From positions 1 through 11,574 of the forward strand of contig NZ_CASFWU010000086.1 in assembly GCF_949298305.1 (NCBI RefSeq): a DNA stretch of 11,574 nucleotides, read 5' to 3'. Below, in pieces: positions 8,093 to 11,574 of this stretch (its first letter is position 1; each line of letters starts with the position of its first letter). The DNA comes from an uncultured Bacteroides sp. (lineage in GTDB: Bacteria; Bacteroidota; Bacteroidia; Bacteroidales; Bacteroidaceae). The notes below the pieces were generated by a model. It worked only from the letters and a program-made list of their open reading frames with translations, made no database searches and was not told the DNA's origin. Position numbers and translations under genes: made by a program.

Positions 8093-8168
8093 CCTCCTAA
8101 CCCCGTCATCCGGCAGTCGGAAGCAGGCCGCCTGCCAGCCAGGCTTCGTTTTCCCGACCCGGCTCCCG

Positions 8169-8193
8169 CTTTCCCTCCCTTTTCCCCCTCCCC
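8169..8193 (+). other. Pyrimidine-only tract upstream of parE promoter
   Basis: Twenty-five consecutive C/T bases lie 22 bp upstream of the predicted -33 element. Around it, 8093-8215 holds no gene; the only other structure I see is a 13-bp odd palindrome, GCAGGC-C-GCCTGC, at 8123-8135. Such tracts can form unusual DNA structures, but no function is shown here. Confidence 0.5.
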
Positions 8194-8215
8194 GCCCACG
8201 AAAAGCGCGGGATTG

Positions 8216-8247
8216 CTTGCGAACCTCCGATTTTCTGACTACTTTTG
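8216..8247 (+). promoter_or_regulatory. Predicted Bacteroides-type promoter of parE
   Basis: TACTTTTG at 8240-8247 fully matches TAnnTTTG. CTTG at 8216-8219 matches three of four bases of the -33 TTTG with a 20-nt spacer. Transcription would start near 8254, leaving a leader of about 41 nt. This supports the parE start at 8295 and argues against any longer product beginning upstream. Confidence 0.6.
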
Positions 8248-8254
8248 CGCCAAG

Positions 8255-8274
8255 TGCCTGTCAGCAAACAGGCA
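8255..8274 (+). other. Hairpin at the 5' end of the parE leader
   Basis: TGCCTGT (8255-8261) and ACAGGCA (8268-8274) form a perfect 7-bp stem with a CAGCAA loop. It starts almost exactly at the predicted transcription start, a position where hairpins often protect mRNA 5' ends. The translation start lies 20 nt after it and is free of the stem. Confidence 0.5.
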
Positions 8275-8294
8275 ACCCAACAACAGTATTATTC

Positions 8295-10244
8295 ATGGAA
8301 GACAACAACAATATGATGCTGCCGCTGGACGTGCAGCCCGAAGACTATCAGCCGGAAGCAAGTACAGAAACCTCCAACGGAGGAGTGGAATATACCGACG
8401 ACAACATACGCCACCTGGACGACATGGAGCACATCCGTGTCCGCTCGGGCATGTACATCGGCCGCCTGGGCGACGGTTCGCAGAGCGACGACGGCATCTA
8501 CGTCCTGCTGAAGGAAGTGATGGACAACTCCATCGACGAATTCAAGATGGGTGCCGGCAAGAAGATTGAGGTGAACATCGAGGACAGCCTCCGCGTCAGC
8601 GTGCGCGACTACGGCCGCGGCATCCCCCAGGGCAAGCTCATCGAGGCCGTCAGCAAGCTGAACACGGGCGGCAAGTACGACTCCAAGGCCTTCAAGAAGA
8701 GCGTGGGACTGAACGGCGTGGGCATCAAGGCGGTCAACGCCCTGAGCAGCCGCTTCGAGGTGCGCAGCTACCGCGACGGCAAGGTGCGCACGGCCGTCTT
8801 CGAGCGCGGCGTGCTGCAGAACGACACCACCGCCGACACGCAGGAGGAAAGCGGCACCTACATCTTCTTCGAGCCGGACAGCACCCTCTTCGTGGGCTAC
8901 ACCTTCCAGAACCCCTTCGTCGAAACCCTGCTGCGCAACTACACCTACCTCAACACGGGGCTGACCTTCGTCTACAACGGCCAGCGCATCGTCTCGCGCC
9001 ACGGCCTGGAGGACCTGCTGAAGGACAACATGACCAGCGAAGGCCTCTACGACATCGTCCACCTCAAGGGCGAGGACATCGAGATAGCCTTCACCCATAC
9101 CAACCAGTACGGCGAGGAATACTACTCCTTCGTCAACGGCCAGCACACCACCCAAGGCGGCACGCACCAGACAGCCCTGAAGGAGCACCTGGCACGCACC
9201 ATCAAGGAGTTCTACAACAAGAACATGGACTACGCCGACATCCGCAACGGACTGGTGGCCGCCATCGCCATCGACGTCGAGGAGCCCATGTTCGAGAGCC
9301 AGACCAAGACCAAGCTGGGCTCGAACAACATGTGGCCCGCCAACCCGCAGGAAGACAAGCCCGCGGGCCCCACGGTGAACAAGTACGTGGGCGACTTCAT
9401 CAAGACCGAGGTGGACAACTACCTGCACAAGAACCCGCTCATGGCCGAAGTGATGCTGCAGAAGATACAGGACTCCGAGAAGGAGCGCAAGGCCATTGCC
9501 GGCGTCACCAAGCTGGCGCGCGAACGGGCCAAGAAGGCCAACCTGCACAACCGCAAGCTGCGCGACTGCCGCTACCACCTGAACGACGGCAAGGGCAAGG
9601 ACCAGGAAGCCGAGTCGTGCATCTTCATCACCGAGGGCGACTCCGCCAGCGGCTCCATCACCAAGAGCCGCGACGTCAACACGCAGGCCGTCTTCTCCCT
9701 GCGCGGCAAGCCCCTCAACTCCTACGGACTGACCAAGAAGGTGGTCTACGAGAACGAGGAGTTCAACCTGCTGCAGGCCGCCCTCAACATCGAGGACGGC
9801 ATGGAAGGCCTGCGCTACAACAAGGTCATCGTGGCCACCGATGCCGATGTGGACGGCATGCACATCCGCCTGCTCATGATAACCTTCTTCCTCCAGTTCT
9901 TCCCCGACCTCATCAAGAAGGGGCACGTCTACATCCTGCAGACGCCCCTCTTCCGTGTGCGCAACAAGAAGCAGACCCACTACTGCTACAGCGAGGAAGA
10001 GCGCCAGAAGGCCGTCGACGAGCTGGGCCCCAACCCCGAAATCACCCGCTTCAAGGGCTTGGGAGAAATCTCGCCCGACGAGTTCCGCCACTTCATCGGC
10101 AAGGACATGCGCCTCGAGCAGGTCAACCTGCGAAAGACCGACCTCGTCAAGGAGCTGCTGGAGTTCTACATGGGCAAGAACACCATGGAGCGGCAGACGT
10201 TCATCATCAACAACCTGGTGATTGAGGAAGACGTAGTCAGTTGA
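8295..10244 (+). CDS. parE: DNA topoisomerase IV subunit B (ParE), type IIA ATPase subunit
   Basis: ATPase/TOPRIM subunit that with ParC decatenates replicated chromosomes in the cytoplasm. From the ATG at 8295 it has 649 residues. The GHKL ATPase shows EVMDNSIDE (Glu74, Asn78), DYGRGIP (105-111), the lid GLNGVG (138-143) and the transducer QTK loop (336-338). The TOPRIM domain shows TEGDSASGSI (Glu447), RGKPLN and ATDADVDG with Asp516, 518 and 520. The C-terminal signature is RFKGLGEISPDEF (585-597). The short length without the large GyrB insertion, and an N-terminus (HLDDMEHIRVRSGMYIGRLG) of the Bacteroidetes ParE kind, favour ParE over GyrB. The frame is open back to 7875, but that extension starts inside the terminator loop and crosses the 23-bp repeats. 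No parC is seen downstream; coaD follows after 98 nt. Confidence 0.93.
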   Translation: MEDNNNMMLPLDVQPEDYQPEASTETSNGGVEYTDDNIRHLDDMEHIRVRSGMYIGRLGDGSQSDDGIYVLLKEVMDNSIDEFKMGAGKKIEVNIEDSLRVSVRDYGRGIPQGKLIEAVSKLNTGGKYDSKAFKKSVGLNGVGIKAVNALSSRFEVRSYRDGKVRTAVFERGVLQNDTTADTQEESGTYIFFEPDSTLFVGYTFQNPFVETLLRNYTYLNTGLTFVYNGQRIVSRHGLEDLLKDNMTSEGLYDIVHLKGEDIEIAFTHTNQYGEEYYSFVNGQHTTQGGTHQTALKEHLARTIKEFYNKNMDYADIRNGLVAAIAIDVEEPMFESQTKTKLGSNNMWPANPQEDKPAGPTVNKYVGDFIKTEVDNYLHKNPLMAEVMLQKIQDSEKERKAIAGVTKLARERAKKANLHNRKLRDCRYHLNDGKGKDQEAESCIFITEGDSASGSITKSRDVNTQAVFSLRGKPLNSYGLTKKVVYENEEFNLLQAALNIEDGMEGLRYNKVIVATDADVDGMHIRLLMITFFLQFFPDLIKKGHVYILQTPLFRVRNKKQTHYCYSEEERQKAVDELGPNPEITRFKGLGEISPDEFRHFIGKDMRLEQVNLRKTDLVKELLEFYMGKNTMERQTFIINNLVIEEDVVS

Positions 10245-10312
10245 CAAGGTGACAAGGCTCCAGGCCACCAGGGCTGCTATCGCCCGCCTATTATCCTTGT
10301 CAACTTGTTAAC
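10240..10312 (+). repeat. Inverted repeat spanning the parE stop and the parE-coaD gap
   Basis: The left arm at 10240-10257 (GTTGACAAGGTGACAAGG), which includes the parE stop codon, pairs with 10295-10312 (CCTTGTCAACTTGTTAAC). There are 16 Watson-Crick pairs, one G-U and one G-A mismatch, with a 37-nt loop between the arms. The loop contains a small GGGC/GCCC stem (10271-10274, 10282-10285). No T-run follows. It may end or protect the parE message, or be a mobile-type intergenic repeat. Confidence 0.55.
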
Positions 10313-10327
10313 TCGTCAACTTGTCAA
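10296..10327 (+). repeat. Four tandem copies of an 8-bp repeat, CTTGTCAA
   Basis: CTTGTCAA, CTTGTTAA, CTCGTCAA and CTTGTCAA follow each other without gaps, ending 15 nt before the coaD start. Two copies in reverse orientation (TTGACAAG, GTGACAAG) lie at 10241-10256 at the end of parE. An 8-bp period suggests growth by replication slippage. Any regulatory role is unknown. Confidence 0.8.
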
Positions 10328-10342
10328 CTAATAATATCAACT

Positions 10343-10798
10343 ATGACCAAAGCCATCTTCCCGGGGACATTCGACCCCTTCACCATCGGCCACTATTCCG
10401 TGGTGAAACGCGCGCTGACCTTTGTCGACGAAGTAGTCATCGGCATCGGCATCAACGACAAGAAACACAGCTACTTCCCCACCGAGAAGCGGGAGGAAAT
10501 GATAAAGAAGCTCTACCGCGACGAACCCCGCGTCAGCGTCAAGGCCTACGACTGCCTCACCATCGACTTCGTGCTGCAGGAGAAGGCCAACCTCATCATC
10601 CGCGGCATACGCACGGTGAAGGACTTCGAGTACGAAGAGACCATTGCCGACATCAACCGCAAGCTGGCGGGGGTGGAGACCATCCTGCTCTTCACCGAGC
10701 CCGAGCTGACCAGCATCAGCTCCACCGCCGTGCGCGAGCTGCTGCAGTTCCAGAAAGACGTCAGCCAGTTCCTGCCCGAGGGGATGGAGATAGACTGA
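10343..10798 (+). CDS. coaD: Pantetheine-phosphate adenylyltransferase (CoaD)
   Basis: Transfers AMP from ATP to 4'-phosphopantetheine to make dephospho-CoA, the penultimate step of coenzyme A synthesis, in the cytoplasm. The 151-residue length matches bacterial CoaD (about 155-165). The nucleotidyltransferase signature GTFDPFTIGH (8-17) contains the T-x-G-H nucleotide-binding motif. IIRGIRTVKDFEYE is the substrate-binding segment, and SISSTAVRELL is the conserved ATP-loop region near the C-terminus. The start ATG directly precedes TKAIFPGTFDP, as normal for the family. It lies 98 nt after parE without a convincing promoter of its own, so it may be read through from parE. The S41 peptidase gene begins 44 nt downstream. 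Confidence 0.97.
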   Translation: MTKAIFPGTFDPFTIGHYSVVKRALTFVDEVVIGIGINDKKHSYFPTEKREEMIKKLYRDEPRVSVKAYDCLTIDFVLQEKANLIIRGIRTVKDFEYEETIADINRKLAGVETILLFTEPELTSISSTAVRELLQFQKDVSQFLPEGMEID

Positions 10799-10842
10799 GC
10801 CCCCCGTTGCCCATACATTTTAACCGTAACACCCATTGCATT

Positions 10843-11574
10843 ATGAGACATATATTCTTACCCGTCCTGCTCGCCTGCACCCTCGGCGTGCAGGCACAAA
10901 TCAACAGAGACGCCATGCGCAAGCTGCAGATGGCCGAATTTGCCATCAGCAACCTCTACGTAGACTCCGTGGACGAAAACAAGCTGGTGGAAGAAGCCAT
11001 CATACGGATGCTGGCGCAGCTCGACCCCCACTCCACCTACAGCAACGCCGAAGAAGTGAAGGAAATGAACGAACCCCTGCAAGGCAACTTCGAGGGCATC
11101 GGCGTGCAGTTCCAGATGATAGAAGACACGCTGCTCGTGGTGCAGCCCGTCAGCAACGGCCCCTCGGAGAAGGTGGGCATCCTGGCCGGCGACCGCATCA
11201 CCGCCGTCAACGACACCGCCATTGCAGGCGTGAAGATGAGCACCGAAGACATCATGAGCCGCCTGCGCGGCCCCAAAGGCACCGAGGTGAAGCTCACCGT
11301 GGTGCGCCGCGGCGTGCAGGAGCCCCTGCTCTTCAACGTGAAGCGCGACAAGATACCCATCTACAGCCTCGACGCCTCCTACCTGATACAGCCCGGCACG
11401 GGCTACATCCGCGTCAACCGCTTTGCCGCCACCACAGGCGCCGAGTTCCTCAAGGCGCTGAAGGAGCTTCAGGCACAGGGCATGCAGGACCTCATCCTCG
11501 ACCTGCAGGGCAACGGGGGCGGCTACCTGAACGCCGCCATCGACCTGGCCAACGAGTTCCTGGAACAGAAAGAC
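10843..11574 (+). CDS. Secreted S41-family C-terminal processing peptidase, N-terminal 244 residues (runs off right edge)
   Basis: Periplasmic Tsp/Prc-type serine protease that trims or degrades protein C-termini. A short signal peptide (RHIFLPVLLACTLGVQAQ) is probably cleaved after VQA. A helical N-terminal region (about 22-80, with LAQLDPHSTY) precedes a PDZ domain at about 84-157: EGIGVQFQ, the carboxylate-binding region, VGILAGDRITAVND and LRGPKGTEVKLTVVRRG. The S41 core begins near 172 and shows GYIRVNRF and LILDLQGNGGGYL, equivalent to the family's DLRxNxGG motif. The catalytic Ser and Lys lie beyond the edge and cannot be checked. The neighbourhood parE-coaD-peptidase is, as I recall, a common Bacteroides arrangement. 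The gene starts 44 nt after coaD with no Shine-Dalgarno sequence. Confidence 0.93.
   Translation, partial: MRHIFLPVLLACTLGVQAQINRDAMRKLQMAEFAISNLYVDSVDENKLVEEAIIRMLAQLDPHSTYSNAEEVKEMNEPLQGNFEGIGVQFQMIEDTLLVVQPVSNGPSEKVGILAGDRITAVNDTAIAGVKMSTEDIMSRLRGPKGTEVKLTVVRRGVQEPLLFNVKRDKIPIYSLDASYLIQPGTGYIRVNRFAATTGAEFLKALKELQAQGMQDLILDLQGNGGGYLNAAIDLANEFLEQKD

Noticed and set aside
7897..8199. Cysteine-rich repeat protein encoded on the minus strand across the 23-bp array
   Set aside because: Its apparent repeats only translate the DNA repeat, the 23-bp period shifts frame at each unit, and a similar open frame exists on the other strand. No promoter or start context was seen.
8289..10268. Open frame of 659 codons antisense to parE
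   Set aside because: Same cause: strong third-position G/C in parE removes antisense stops. The product is Val/Leu/Ala/His-rich without family features.
10292..10299. Possible coaD promoter, TATCCTTG
   Set aside because: One mismatch to TAnnTTTG and no -33 element at the right distance; it also lies in the repeat region.
10814..10821. Possible promoter of the S41 peptidase gene, TACATTTT
   Set aside because: The last base of the -7 consensus is wrong and no -33 TTTG is present; the coaD gap is short enough for cotranscription.

Overview
The window looks like a chromosomal segment of a gut-type Bacteroidales bacterium, most likely Bacteroides or a close relative. The reasons are an adjacent SusC/SusD pair, start codons without Shine-Dalgarno sequences, promoter matches to the Bacteroides pattern (TTTG, then TAnnTTTG), and a Ser-type sulfatase. 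Most genes favour G or C at third codon positions, and this leaves long empty antisense reading frames.

Left half (1-7898): a small polysaccharide utilization locus. A GH20 beta-hexosaminidase lipoprotein gene is read leftwards and runs off the left edge. It is divergent from a rightward set of susC-like TonB-dependent transporter, susD-like glycan-binding lipoprotein and sulfatase. The divergent promoters share a 151-bp AT-rich gap containing a 12-bp perfect palindrome. A strong bulged hairpin lies between susD and the sulfatase gene, and a clear intrinsic terminator follows the sulfatase. A transporter pair, an exo-hexosaminidase and a probable N-acetylglucosamine-6-O-sulfatase together point to a sulfated host glycan containing N-acetylhexosamine, such as mucin O-glycan or glycosaminoglycan fragments. 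That substrate is an inference. No regulator gene lies in the window and the SusC protein has no N-terminal signalling domain, so control must be encoded elsewhere.

Junction (7899-8294): about 400 bp without a gene. It holds seven tandem copies of a 23-bp imperfect palindrome, a pyrimidine-only tract, and then the promoter and leader hairpin of the next gene. The array has no stop codons in some frames on both strands, so open reading frames run through it artificially. One of them adds 140 false residues to the topoisomerase gene.

Right half (8295-11574): housekeeping genes read rightwards. These are topoisomerase IV subunit B (parE), phosphopantetheine adenylyltransferase (coaD) and the first part of a secreted S41 C-terminal processing peptidase. 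Short 8-bp repeats in direct and inverted orientation fill the parE-coaD gap.

I found no clearly new multi-gene system. The least explained element is the 23-bp repeat array at the border between the glycan locus and the housekeeping block.
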